In this document: one piece after another, positions 19,876 to 29,136 of the stretch | Numbering within the stretch: position 1 is the stretch's first letter | Layout: the number at the start of each line of letters is the position of its first letter | Assembly: GCA_001247695.2 (NCBI GenBank) | Contig: LGRX02034333.1 | Location: forward strand, 1 to 64,000 | DNA from: Cymbomonas tetramitiformis | Taxonomy: Eukaryota > Chlorophyta > Pyramimonadophyceae > Pyramimonadales > Pyramimonadaceae | DNA length: 64,000 nucleotides | Direction of reading: 5' to 3' | Program-made: the position numbers and the translations under genes | Notes under the pieces: model-generated | The model's input: the letters and a program-made list of their open reading frames with translations, nothing else | Told to the model about the DNA's origin: nothing | The model's database searches: none

Positions 19876-21715
19876 TGACAAGAAGTGAGCGATATATATA
19901 TGTCGATATATATGCTCGAATGCGTGTGTGCAGAACAGTCTCGCAGGGGCGGGTGTTCTCGGATACTAAGATGATATAAAATACTGAGTTAGGTGTTTTA
20001 TAGCACACCGTGACACACGTGACAACGGGCACTGGTGACACATCGGGCTGAGGGGTGACAGACAGGAGACCCACTGTGCCCCCCCCTTACAGTGGGGGTG
20101 GCAAGATTGGGCTCCCCGTGACACCACCTCACCCCGTGGGGTTGAGGTGTCACCAGGCAAAGAGACAGGAGCAGTGCAGGGTCTAGGAGCCAAACTGGCC
20201 CGAGCAGTCCGGCATGTGCCATCCCAAATTGTCCAAAAGTCTGTTGCTAACTAAATCTAAAGAGTTCAGTTCCCTCGAGAGTCAATCACAAACCGTGCAG
20301 GCATGGAGAAGGGTCTTTGTCGAACTGTGCTGTTTCTACTTAATCTTGCTGGCGGCGGCGTCACCCTCGATCGCATGCGTCAAGCGCCAGTGAGGCAATA
20401 CTCATCCCTACAACGTTCAACCAACGCCGGTGCGATGCCAGAGCCAAAAGCGGCCTGGCACCACCAGAGCGGATGCGTCAACGAAGAGGGGGCAGGGGGA
20501 TGGAAGGTGAAAAATGCGGCGAGCCCCCACTCTGCCGCCAACGAGCGCGCATGCAGAGGGGAGAATCGGTGGGGTTGGTGTCGTAACACCACCGCACACC
20601 ACCACACAGTGGCCAAGGGGCACGAAGGGTGGAGCGGAGAGCGGAGGATGCTGCGGACGCAACTCGTCGTGCTCAGAGTTGTCGTCATTGGCGAAGGCGA
20701 TAGACTCGATGTTGGTGTCTGGTGCATAAGCACCACCAGACACCACCAGACCATAGCCAGGTGCAGGATGCCGTCGATGGACTCGAAAAGATGCCAACGC
20801 TGAATGAACAGCGGGCATGCGCGCATTCTGGCGGTCAGCGGACATGGTGGCTGACCGCTGGCTGGAGAATTCCGCGAACGCGAGGTTAGGGTTCCCAAGC
20901 GAAGACATAACTATCTGAAAAATGAACCAAATCCAGCAATGGATGAGTCAAATTGGTGTAGATTTTGACGAGGAAGACGCCGGTGACGTCAAACAAGTCG
21001 TGCGGCAAGCCAGTTGTCCTGCAGGAGCAGTGCTGCTGTCCAGAAAGGCGAGGGCGCGTTTGGGTGCGTGTCTACAACGTAACTCTTCGTAAAATTAACC
21101 AAATCGGGCGATGCAAAAGCCAAATTGGGGTGAAATTCGACGAGGAAAACGGCGGTGAGGTCAAAAATAACGTGCGGTAAGCCAGTTTCGCCACGGTACG
21201 GGCGCTGCTGTCCAGAGTTGGAAGCACGTAGTCGGTAATGTTGGAAAATGCGTAAAAACAACGGGGCTCAACTCCAGCCCAAATTGCCAACGGTTTTGTG
21301 ATAAAATTTTGAACGCGGCCGCGATCTTCAACGGTGGCCGAGGTCTAGATGTGGTTGCTGACGGCGACGTGCGTCAGTTGCCGGCGGCGTGCGGCGGTTA
21401 CAAGGAGAATCGGCGTGCTCTCCAGGGATCCAAAGCAACAAACGAACACCCACAAGTGGTGGCCGATAACCTGACAAGAAGTGAGATATATATATGTCGA
21501 TATATATGCTCGAATGCGTGTGTGCAGAACAGTCTCGCAGGGGCGGGTGTTCTCGGATACTAAGATGATATAAAATACTGAGTTAGGTGTTTTATAGCAC
21601 ACCGTGACACACGTGACAACGGGCACTGGTGACACATCGGGCTGAGGGGTGACATACAGGAGACCCACTGTGCCCCCCCCTTACAGTGGGGGTGGCAAGA
21701 TTGGGCTCCCCGTGA
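19876..21715 (-). mobile_element. Element X1: short LTR element with one small ORF, inserted in Y gag
   Basis: 1840 bp bracketed by the 5-bp duplication AAGAG (19871-19875 and 21716-21720). Direct repeats at 19876-20121 and 21472-21715 are its LTRs. They differ by a 2-bp indel and about one substitution. In element sense (minus) the leader begins GGTTATCGGCCACC, and a purine-rich tract ending GGTGAGGTGGTG precedes the second LTR. Its only coding capacity is a small ORF at 20417-20845. It is a miniature LTR element dependent on helper enzymes. Confidence 0.9.
20417..20845 (-). CDS. X-element conserved small protein, X1 copy
   Basis: 142 residues from ATG at 20845. It is similar throughout to the frames in X2 (24698-25117) and X3 (26099-26781): a start like MSxxRQ, LVVSGGAYAPDT, PLGHCVVV, RRIFHL and an end HRTGVG. 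I know no family with this pattern. The N-terminus faintly resembles the start of Y gag. The frame is unusual because a strong RNA hairpin lies within it. Conservation of start, stop and frame in three diverged copies argues for a translated product. Confidence 0.6.
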   Translation of the reverse strand: MSADRQNARMPAVHSALASFRVHRRHPAPGYGLVVSGGAYAPDTNIESIAFANDDNSEHDELRPQHPPLSAPPFVPLGHCVVVCGGVTTPTPPILPSACALVGGRVGARRIFHLPSPCPLFVDASALVVPGRFWLWHRTGVG

Positions 21716-23300
21716 AAGAGGAGTACTTGGAGCAGCTTTCGTATGCCTTCACGTACTCCGCCGACATCATCGCGGTTTTACGACCTGGAGGTTACAACCA
21801 AAAGCATGGCTATACCCTCGACACCGAGACTGTTGACACCGATTTTAACGCCTTGCTCGCGGCCTTTCGACACGTGCTTTACCCCGTGTCCTTCCCCGAG
21901 TTTTCCAAACTTCTGGACCTTTAGCACGACTACGACTTCTATCACGTGGTGCTCAACGAGATCGTTTTCACCGTCCTCCCCATCGTTCTTCGCGGTACGG
22001 CGCTTGCACTGTACACTGAAGCGGCTCGTTCCCACCCTGGGGACGGCCGTTGCATTTTGCAGCGCCTCCGCTACGAGGTTGAGGGGGTCCCCGATTCCGA
22101 CTCCGACCGTTTTTGGGTTAAGATGCGCTCCGCCATCATCAACGAGCCCGACGACCCGTCCCCGCAGCTTACGGCTATCCGTACTCTTGGCGACAAGCAC
22201 GCCAGGATCAACCCCGACTACAGCGAGGCCAAGAGGGTCAAGGACCTTTGGCACATCCTGACCAACTCGGCCAAGCAATCTCCGTATGTCACCCCCTTGT
22301 ACGTCAACGTCATCCGCGACTTGCGAGGTGGTGTGCCCTACTCCTTCTCCACCCTCTGCCTGCGGATCCGCACCGTCTGGCGCGAGGAGCTCGACTTCGC
22401 CACCCCTGTGAAGGACACCGGCTACACCGTGCCTTCTGGTGGTGGTGGTGGTGGGCGTGAGAAGAAGCCGTCCCTCAACTCCGTCTCCTTTGACCGTAAG
22501 CCCGCCTACACCACCAAGCCCGTCGGTGAGTGGAAGGCGGAACCCGCTGGCGCCATGGTGAGGCGCTGGGTGGGTGTCGGGTACCCCTGCATCCTTTGCT
22601 TTCGCATGTGGGGTGTCACCGATGCGCACCCTGACACCCGTGGGTGCTGCCCTTACATGTGTAAGGAGGCATTTGGCGATGGGCGCGCGCCCGACACCGC
22701 GCTCCCCGCTGGGAAGCGGCCTCCGCCCCCAGACTTCGCTGCTGCCATCGCGGCATTCCGTGCGGCGGACTGCCCTGCCGACGGCCCTCCGGTGGTGCCA
22801 GTCCCCCAGGCTGACACCCCTACGGACGTGGCAGTCATGACGTTCGTTGCCCCCGTGATCGACCCGTCACCGCCGCTTGCACCGTTACCCACATCTACGG
22901 CATGCGAGCCGGTGGTGCCGTCTGCGGAGCCACCGCTTACGCAACCGGCTCTACACTTGGCATGCTCTGACCCCGACGAGGTGCCCGAGGACTCCGATGG
23001 CAACGCCGCCCTTCATGGCTTCACTGAGGAAGAAGACTTCGATTGGCCGGCTTTCCGAGAGACCCCGTGGATTCCTTCATTCAGCGGAGCGCCGAAACCA
23101 AATGGACCGTAGAGCGGGACTAGCCCGCCTAGCCTGTTTAATTGTCTTTTAGATGCCTAGGCAGCGCCCATGCACGGATGTGCTTCTAGCTGGGTTGAAA
23201 AAGGCCCCCTCGGCCTGGTCACTAAATTGACAATTGGGTTAGGGTTTAGGGTTTTCCCTTGCTCTTGCATGGCCACTCACACCTTCGGGGTGAGGTGGTG

Positions 23301-23549
23301 TCACGGGGAGGCTGAAGTTCCCCCCCCCACTGTATGGGGGTTCAGCTCCTCCTAGCATCACCCCTTGCTGCGTGTGTCACTGGTCGTGTGTCACCGTATG
23401 ACACACACCTGCTAGAAAACTACTGCCGTAATTCTTCTATCAGTTTTGTATCACCGGTTTCCCCCAGCCACTGCTTTCTGAGTCCCTGTTTCAGTGATAT
23501 TGCTATATATCTTCACCAATATATATACCCATTATCACCTGTTCTATCA
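23301..23549 (+). repeat. Element Y right LTR
   Basis: 249 bp, matching 15543-15790 apart from one extra C in a C-run. A TTCG-loop hairpin (CACACCTTCGGGGTGAG) lies just upstream. Confidence 0.9.
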
Positions 23550-23838
23550 TTTCCCCAGCACTGCTTTCTGAACTGTTATATATCTTCACAAATATATATA
23601 CCCATTTTCACCTGTTCTATCAGGTTATCGGTCCCACTTCACGTGAGTGGTGATTCCGGTTGATTCAACTCGCTTCGGTTATTCCGATTCTAACTCCGTC
23701 TAACTCCGTCAGTTTTTACCGCCAACATCGCAGCATAATTAATCTGCGAACCGTACAAGCGGCAATTTTTTCCGTCTCCGCGTTCCCTTTGCCGCTTCCG
23801 TCAACCGTGGTTCACCTACCGACTATGATTGGTATCCA

Positions 23839-25678
23839 TCATGGGGAGACAGACTTTCGCCCCCCCATAAAATGGGGGTGACTGTCTCTTCCTGTGTCAC
23901 CCCTCGCCGTGTAGTGTCACTTGCATCTTGCCTGCCGTCAGTTCCGACCGATAATAAAACACCTAAGTTATTTTATTATCTCATCTTAGTCTCCGTATGT
24001 CTCTGCGAGTGCCCGACAGTTCTTGAAGTACAACCTGTGTATATATATATGATATATATATTTCAGGTTCTCCATCAGGTTATGGTGCCCTTACACGCTT
24101 ATTTTTACGTGCCTCGTTGACTCGTTGACAAGTTCGCTTCACGCCCTGTGATTCTAACCGACATCTTTTTAGTACCGACATCGGCCGTAACGCGCTTCCG
24201 GCGTTAACCCACCGACATCTTCCGACGTCTGATTCCGACATTTGCTTCCGACTTGATTTTCCGACGGTTGCTTCCGACATCTACGCCTTCGCTTTTAGCA
24301 CAATTATCAGCTTTCAGCAACACAGGCATTCCGACATCAGCCGTTTTTTGCACTACGCACAACAGCGGCAGCACAGACGTCCCGACATCTTTTGTTTCCG
24401 ACATCTTCAGCCGTTTTCTTATTGCACACCTTTTGGCTTCGTGCTCGGGAAACGACCGTTTTTTTTTTCCAACCTCTTATACCGACATTTACGCCTTCAA
24501 CACTCTGGCCAGCAGCACCTCTGCTGCCGGAAAATTGGCTTACCGCACGACGTTTTTGCCCTCACCGCCGTGTTCCTCGTCGAAATCTACCCCAATTTGA
24601 CTTTTTCATCGTTCGATTTGGTTATTTTTGGCGAAAGTTACGTTTTCGTTTGGGAACCCTAAGTATTGGGCTCCAGATTTTCCAGCTTACAGCGGCCATG
24701 GCTTCGTATCGTCAGCGTTCGCGCATTTCTGCAGTTGCCTCCGCGCTGCAGGTGGTTCGACGACGAGAACTTACCCCTGGCTACGATATGGTGGTGTCTG
24801 GTGGTGCTTATGCACCAGACACCAAAATCGAGTCCATCAACCCCATCGTCGACATGAGCTTTGACCACTACGAGCTCACCCCGCAGCATCCTCCACTCTT
24901 CCCTCCACCCTGCGTGCCCCTTGGCCACTGCCTGGTGGTGTTTGGTGGTGTTGCAGCCCTCATTCCGCCGCTTTTCCTCTCTGCTTTCGCACTTGTGTGC
25001 GGCAGAGTGGAGCCACACCGCATTTTCCACCTTCGCCCCCCCCGGGGTGTCCGCGTCCCGGCACTCGCTCTGTTGGTGCCACGCATCGTCGCACCGCATC
25101 GCGTGGGCGTTGGATGACAACGTCTTGGCGGCGCTCGACTTCGTTCACCATCGAGAGCTACGCCGCCGTCCACCCTCGATTGCTGGGGCTAGATTCGCCG
25201 GCTGGCCTGTGGGAGTAGTCATCCCCACAGCACATGCATGGGCGTAAGCCCCTAGAGCACGCATCTAGAGGCCAACGCAGGCTGAGCCACACTAGTTGGG
25301 TTGAAAAAGACCCCTTTGGGTCTCACAAGATGTATGTTTCCTTAGGGTTTCGCCTTTGTGCTTGCCGTAGGATCTTAGGCCTGGCCTGGCAAGTTGGCAT
25401 CGTGGCACCTCACACCTTCAGGGTGAGGTGGTGTCATGGGGAGACAGACTTTCGCCCCCCCATAAAATGGGGGTGACTGTCTCTTCCTGTGTCACCCCTC
25501 GCCGTGTAGTGTCACTTGCATCTTGCCTGCCGTCAGTTCCGACCGATAATAAAACACCTAAGTTATTTTATTATCTCATCTTAGTCTCCGTATGTCTCTG
25601 CGAGTGCCCGACTGTTCTTGGAGTGCAACCGGCGTATATATATATATATATGATATATATATTTCAGGTTCTCCATCA
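23839..25678 (+). mobile_element. Element X2: short LTR element with one small ORF
   Basis: 1840 bp bracketed by ATCCA (23834-23838 and 25679-25683). LTRs are 23839-24077 and 25434-25678, starting TCATGGGGAGACAG and ending TTCTCCATCA. The primer-site candidate is GGTTATGGTGCCC. The leader (about 24158-24490) contains some ten copies of a CCGACATC-like word. The body holds the X ORF at 24698-25117, and a purine-rich GGGTGAGGTGGTG lies before the right LTR. Confidence 0.9.
24698..25117 (+). CDS. X-element conserved small protein, X2 copy
   Basis: 139 residues from ATG 24698 (MASYRQRSRISAVASAL), with MVVSGGAYAPDT, PLGHCLVVFGG, HRIFHL and an end HRVGVG. The frame is open further upstream to 24392, but only the region after this ATG is shared with X1 and X3. 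No transmembrane segment, signal peptide or catalytic motif is evident. Role unknown. Confidence 0.6.
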   Translation: MASYRQRSRISAVASALQVVRRRELTPGYDMVVSGGAYAPDTKIESINPIVDMSFDHYELTPQHPPLFPPPCVPLGHCLVVFGGVAALIPPLFLSAFALVCGRVEPHRIFHLRPPRGVRVPALALLVPRIVAPHRVGVG

Positions 25679-26098
25679 ATCCACGCACCGTTTCTGTCAG
25701 TTGTTGACATCGCAGCTATCGCAGCTTGATCTGCACCGTAAAAAGCGGCAAGTCCCTTTCCGTCTCCGTTCTTTTTGCCGCTTCCGTCTTTCGTGGCTTG
25801 CCTACCGACTGTGACTGGTATCCCGCGCACCGTCTCCGTCAGCTTTCGTGCATTTTGGTGCACTCCGCCATTTTGTTTATAAGAATCCTTCTACACTCTG
25901 GCCAGCAGCGCCTCTGCTGCCGGGGGACCGCTTTACCGTACGGCATTTTTGACGTCACCACCGTTTTCCTCGTCAAAAACTGCCCCAATTTGACCTTTAG
26001 ATCGTTCCATTCGCTTGATTTTTCGAGAAGATACCTTTTCGCTTGGGAACCCTATCTTGGGGTTCGCAGAATTCTGCAGACAGCTGGTTGGAACTGTC

Positions 26099-26781
26099 AT
26101 GTCCACAAAACGTCAGCGTGCGCGTATGGCCGCTGTTCGTTCAGCGTTGCTCTCTCTCCGAGTGCATCGACATCCTTTTACCGCTGGTTATGTTCTGGTG
26201 GTGCCTGGTGGTGCTTGCGCACCAGGCACCAATCACGACGACAACATCCTGGACGACAACGACGAGACCAATGACTTCCGCGACTTCGTCTCGCCACTTC
26301 CCTCACCTTCGCCTTATGCCCCCAGTGGTCGCCATCTGGTGGTGTCTGGTGGTGCTCAGGGCTCTATATCGGTTTGGTTTTTCGGTATCGATACAATCCG
26401 ATATCCGAAAAACGGTATCGATAATCGGCACAATCGATAAATAATCGATTACTTGGACATTTATATGTAATTTGTTATAAATTAAATATGGAACACCAAA
26501 ACCTGCACAATCGATAGTTAGACATTGCAATCCGATAATCGGCGATAAATACGATATATCGATAGTATCGGTTATCGGAAATATCGATATAGAGCCTTGG
26601 TGGTGCTATCACGACCGCTTCCACCCTCTCCATCATCCCTTTCGAGTTCCTCCCCATGGCCTCGATCACGTTCCCTCACCGCATTTTCCACCTTCCACCT
26701 CCCTATCCCCTCTTCAGCGACGCATTCGCTCTGGTGGTGCCAGGCCGCTTTTGGCTTTGGCACCGCGTGGGCATTGGCTGA
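26099..26781 (+). pseudogene. X-element conserved small protein, X3 copy, broken by a MITE
   Basis: The frame starts at ATG 26099 (MSTKRQRARMAAVRSAL) and shows LVVPGGACAPGT. It is interrupted at 26357 by a 243-bp insertion with an 8-bp duplicate. Discounting the insertion plus one duplicate (251 bp), the frame continues in phase to TGA 26779-26781 and ends HRVGIG as in the other copies, 143 codons plus stop. This shows the ORF was intact when the MITE landed. Confidence 0.65.
26357..26599. mobile_element. hAT-like MITE
   Basis: 243 bp starting CAGGGCTCTATATCG and ending CGATATAGAGCCTTG. These are 15-bp inverted ends with one mismatch. It is flanked by a perfect 8-bp duplication GTGGTGCT (26349-26356 and 26600-26607). 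Eight-base duplication and CA..TG ends fit the hAT superfamily. Inside are many ATCGAT and CGGTATCG words and no gene. Confidence 0.9.
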
Positions 26782-27028
26782 TTCGTCGTTTTCGTGGCGC
26801 TCGAGGACTTCTGCAATCGAGAACTCCGCCGCCGCCATTCCGCAATCACGTCGCGGCTTGTAGATGCTTGCCGTATGTACTAGGAATTTAGGCAACGCCC
26901 CATGCACGGATGTGCTTCTAGTTGGGTTGAGAAAGGCCCCTTAGGCCTAAACATTCTAGTAACTTGGGTTAGGATTTAGGGTTTGCCTGCTTCGGGATGA
27001 CCACTCACACCTTCGGGGTGAGGTGGTG

Positions 27029-27273
27029 TCACGGGGAAGCCGATTTCCCCCCCAGTGTATGGGGGCCCGCTTCTCCTAGTATCACCCCTTGCTGCGTGTG
27101 TCACTGGTCGTGTGTCACCGTATGCCACTCACCTGCTAGAAAGCTCACTCCCGTAATCCTTCTATCAGTTTTGTTATCACCGGTTTCCCCAGCACTGCTT
27201 TCTGAGTCCCTGTTGCAGTGAAACTATTATATATCTTCACAAATATATATACCCATTTTCACCTGTTCTATCA
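27029..27273 (+). repeat. Element X3 right LTR
   Basis: 245 bp, of the same subfamily as the unit 1 and unit 2 LTRs. Confidence 0.85.
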
Positions 27274-27346
27274 GGTTATCGGTCCCACTTCACGTGAGTG
27301 GTGATTCCGGTTGATTCAACTCGCTTCGGTTATTCCGATTCTAACT

Positions 27347-27540
27347 AGGTTTTTTGCCTAGCACTTAGCTTTTTCTCTAGATGTCACCCTGCTGAAAAGT
27401 GGGTTGAGCCCCTTTGTGGGCGCGCTATAGCAGAGGGAGTAGCCCCTGGTGTTTTCACTAGCCTGCTTTGCAGGGATACCGCACTCTCAGGACTTTGTCC
27501 CCTTTGCTAGCGTAAATGTTTTATTATTATTATTATTATT
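27347..27540 (+). mobile_element. 5'-truncated LINE 3' end with (TTA)n tail
   Basis: The sequence GTTTTTTGC..TAGCAC through AGCGTAAATG and a (TTA)n run matches the minus strand of 56407-56592, which lies downstream of the LINE ORF at 56804-59653. Severe 5' truncation and a simple-repeat tail are typical of target-primed LINE insertion. It sits inside LTR-element leader sequence. Confidence 0.85.
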
Positions 27541-27573
27541 AAATATATATACCCATTTTCACCTGTTCTATCA
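27541..27573 (+). repeat. LTR 3' remnant of the outer element
   Basis: The last 33 bases of the LTR family (ending TTCTATCA) are followed by GTTGC at 27574-27578. This equals the GTTGC before the left LTR at 15538-15542 and suggests the original outer target duplication. Confidence 0.65.
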
Positions 27574-27578
27574 GTTGC

Positions 27579-28240
27579 CATGAAGCACTTAGCAAATGCG
27601 ACGTTTGCAGGTAGGCAAATCGGTACTTTAAACACTTCCGATGGTTTTTTTAACGATCGGAAAAACCATTTGACGTGCACACGGGTGTACAATATATACA
27701 TTGATACATACATATACATACATATACATACATGTGCCGTATCAGTGACCCAATGAAGTCTCTTGACAATGGGTTGCAAAGTGAACACAAAGCGATTTGA
27801 CGGGCGTTTGCGACAACAGCTTGAGCAACTTGTCGTTTTGGATTAATCAAGTGTCCTAGGGCCTAAACTTCGCTTTAAAACAGTGCACTCGAAAATGAAA
27901 CTTTCCTGCACCTGTGGCTAAGTTCCTTGACACAGAATAGGATACAACAGGAAGCCTTCGTAATTTCAGAAGTCGCTTTCGAGATTTTACCTTGATTTTC
28001 CGAGTTGCTGTAGACGATGTCGAGTTTCTGTAAGGGTCGATTCGGAAAAGCCTGTTCTCAAAGTTGCATCTGACAATAACTCTTCAGACGAAGTGGCGAT
28101 CGATCGACGTCTGTCCATGTTCACGCATACGTTCGCAGACTTTTTCTACTGAAATTTCAGTTGCCAATTTTCGATGAAGTTTTTGCAAAGATTGCACTAC
28201 TACTGTAGTCTACTAAAAAGGCGATCTCTTATGAGATCAT
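27579..28240. other. Intergenic, no gene seen
   Basis: Non-repetitive, short ORFs only. A short inverted word (CCGATGGTTTTTTTAACGATCGGAAAAACCATT) lies near 27637. Confidence 0.4.
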
Positions 28241-28500
28241 ACCAGAGGTGTGCCCTTATCGGGGATTATTAAGATAACCATTATGGTTATATAATCATAA
28301 TTTTTTGTGAAATAACCGTTATTTCCTCGGTTTTATAACCGTTCCGGAAATAACCGTTCCCGAAATAACGGAAATAACACCGAGGAAATAACCGCACAAG
28401 TTATAGTTATGTATGGGTTATATAACCGATATTGGATATATATCCGATATCGGGTATATAACCGATATCGGTTATATACCCGGAGAATCGGTTATATAAC
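28240..28500. repeat. ATAACCG-rich palindromic repeat, cluster 1
   Basis: Dense ATAACCG/GGTTAT words in both orientations follow CAGAGGTGTGCCC, which resembles a hAT-type end. No matching right end with a target duplicate was found. A related cluster lies at 29740-29905. Confidence 0.6.
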
Positions 28501-29010
28501 CGGATAATTTGGAGGGTTTTGGAGGGAATTTGGAGGGGCAGAAAAGTTTGGAGATTTTTTGGTCCATTCCTGCTTGGCATTCCTAGCAGTTCCTGTTTGG
28601 GTTTGGGTTTGTGTTCGAACGCAAACCCAAACCCAAAACATCTGCCTTAGAAATAAATTGCGCGTTGGGCGCACAAGTAACTTGAAGCCTTGAGCTTCAG
28701 GTAACTTAAAGATAAGTATCTTGGCAGTATTTGTGCCAAGTTTCGTGCTCTAGGACGCACGGGAAGCCCTCGGCTGTTTGGCATCTTTGCGTTTGGGTTC
28801 GAACCCAAACCCAAACCCAAAACATCTGCCTTAGAAATAAATTGCGCGTTTCGCGCACAAGTAACTTGAAGCCTTGAGCTTCAGGTAATTTAAAGATATG
28901 TATCTTGGCAGTATTTGTGCCAAGTTTCGTGCGCTAGGACGCACGGGAAGCCCTCGGCTGTTTGCCATCTTTGAGTTTGGGTACGTTCGAACCCAAACCC
29001 AAAGGCAAAG
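28501..29010. repeat. Dispersed units of the 183-bp repeat
   Basis: Two to three units related to the central array of the Mutator-like element, with AAGTTTCGTGC words at 28739 and 28923 (184 bp apart) and the same AACCCAAACCC inverted words. Confidence 0.85.
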
Positions 29011-29136
29011 GCATAGGACAGTTTCGTAGATTCTGCCCCGATGCCTTTGAAACCTCGCATGCTAACTCATATTACAATGAATATTCAACACTTAATTTGA
29101 ATCATGTAATTTTAGGGTGCACCCAAAATACAAAAC

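Larger units (their letters stand above)
19627..23112 (+). pseudogene. gag: Element Y gag-like gene, split by X1 and one stop
   Basis: The frame starts at ATG 19627 (MSQQRQLGLAEALRSA), reaches GAA GAG at 19870-19875 and is cut by X1. It resumes at 21721 (GAG TAC TTG) in the same phase once X1 and one AAGAG duplicate are discounted. It then runs to 23112 with a single in-frame TAG at 21922-21924. The two parts total about 546 codons. A knuckle-like motif, CILCFRMWGVTDAHPDTRGC (CX2CX9HX5C), lies near 22590-22650 and resembles the spacing in Z. A Gly run (GGGGGG) and a Pro-rich acidic C-terminus follow. It probably coded for an RNA-binding capsid protein and is now inactive in this copy. Confidence 0.8.
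15543..23549 (+). mobile_element. Element Y: LTR retroelement with gag only, hosting Z and X1
   Basis: Two LTRs (15543-15790 and 23301-23549) differ, as far as I can read, only in the length of a C-run. The left LTR is preceded by GTTGC and followed by a GGTTATCGG primer-site candidate. The right LTR is preceded by a purine-rich tract (GGGGTGAGGTGGTG). The internal part, once Z (16046-19613) and X1 (19876-21715) are removed, holds a leader and one gag-like frame. No pol is present. The right LTR abuts a truncated LTR (23550-23622) and has no matching target duplicate. An LTR-LTR recombination with X3 is therefore likely. Confidence 0.85.
23550..27273 (+). mobile_element. Element X3: LTR element with small ORF, hosting X2 and a MITE
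   Basis: A truncated left LTR (23550-23622) is followed by the GGTTATCGG leader. X2 interrupts the leader at 23839-25678. The body resumes at 25679 and ends in a complete LTR at 27029-27273 (TCACGGGGAAG...TTCTATCA), preceded by GGGGTGAGGTGGTG. The leader resembles that of Y and holds an internal duplication of about 150 bp. The body has the conserved X ORF, broken by a hAT-like MITE. After the right LTR the leader sequence starts again (27274-27345) and is cut by a LINE tail. Confidence 0.8.

Noticed and set aside
23220..23260. TTAGGGTTTAGGG telomere-like words (also near 26945-26985)
   Set aside because: Only one or two units inside LTR-element trailers, with no array.
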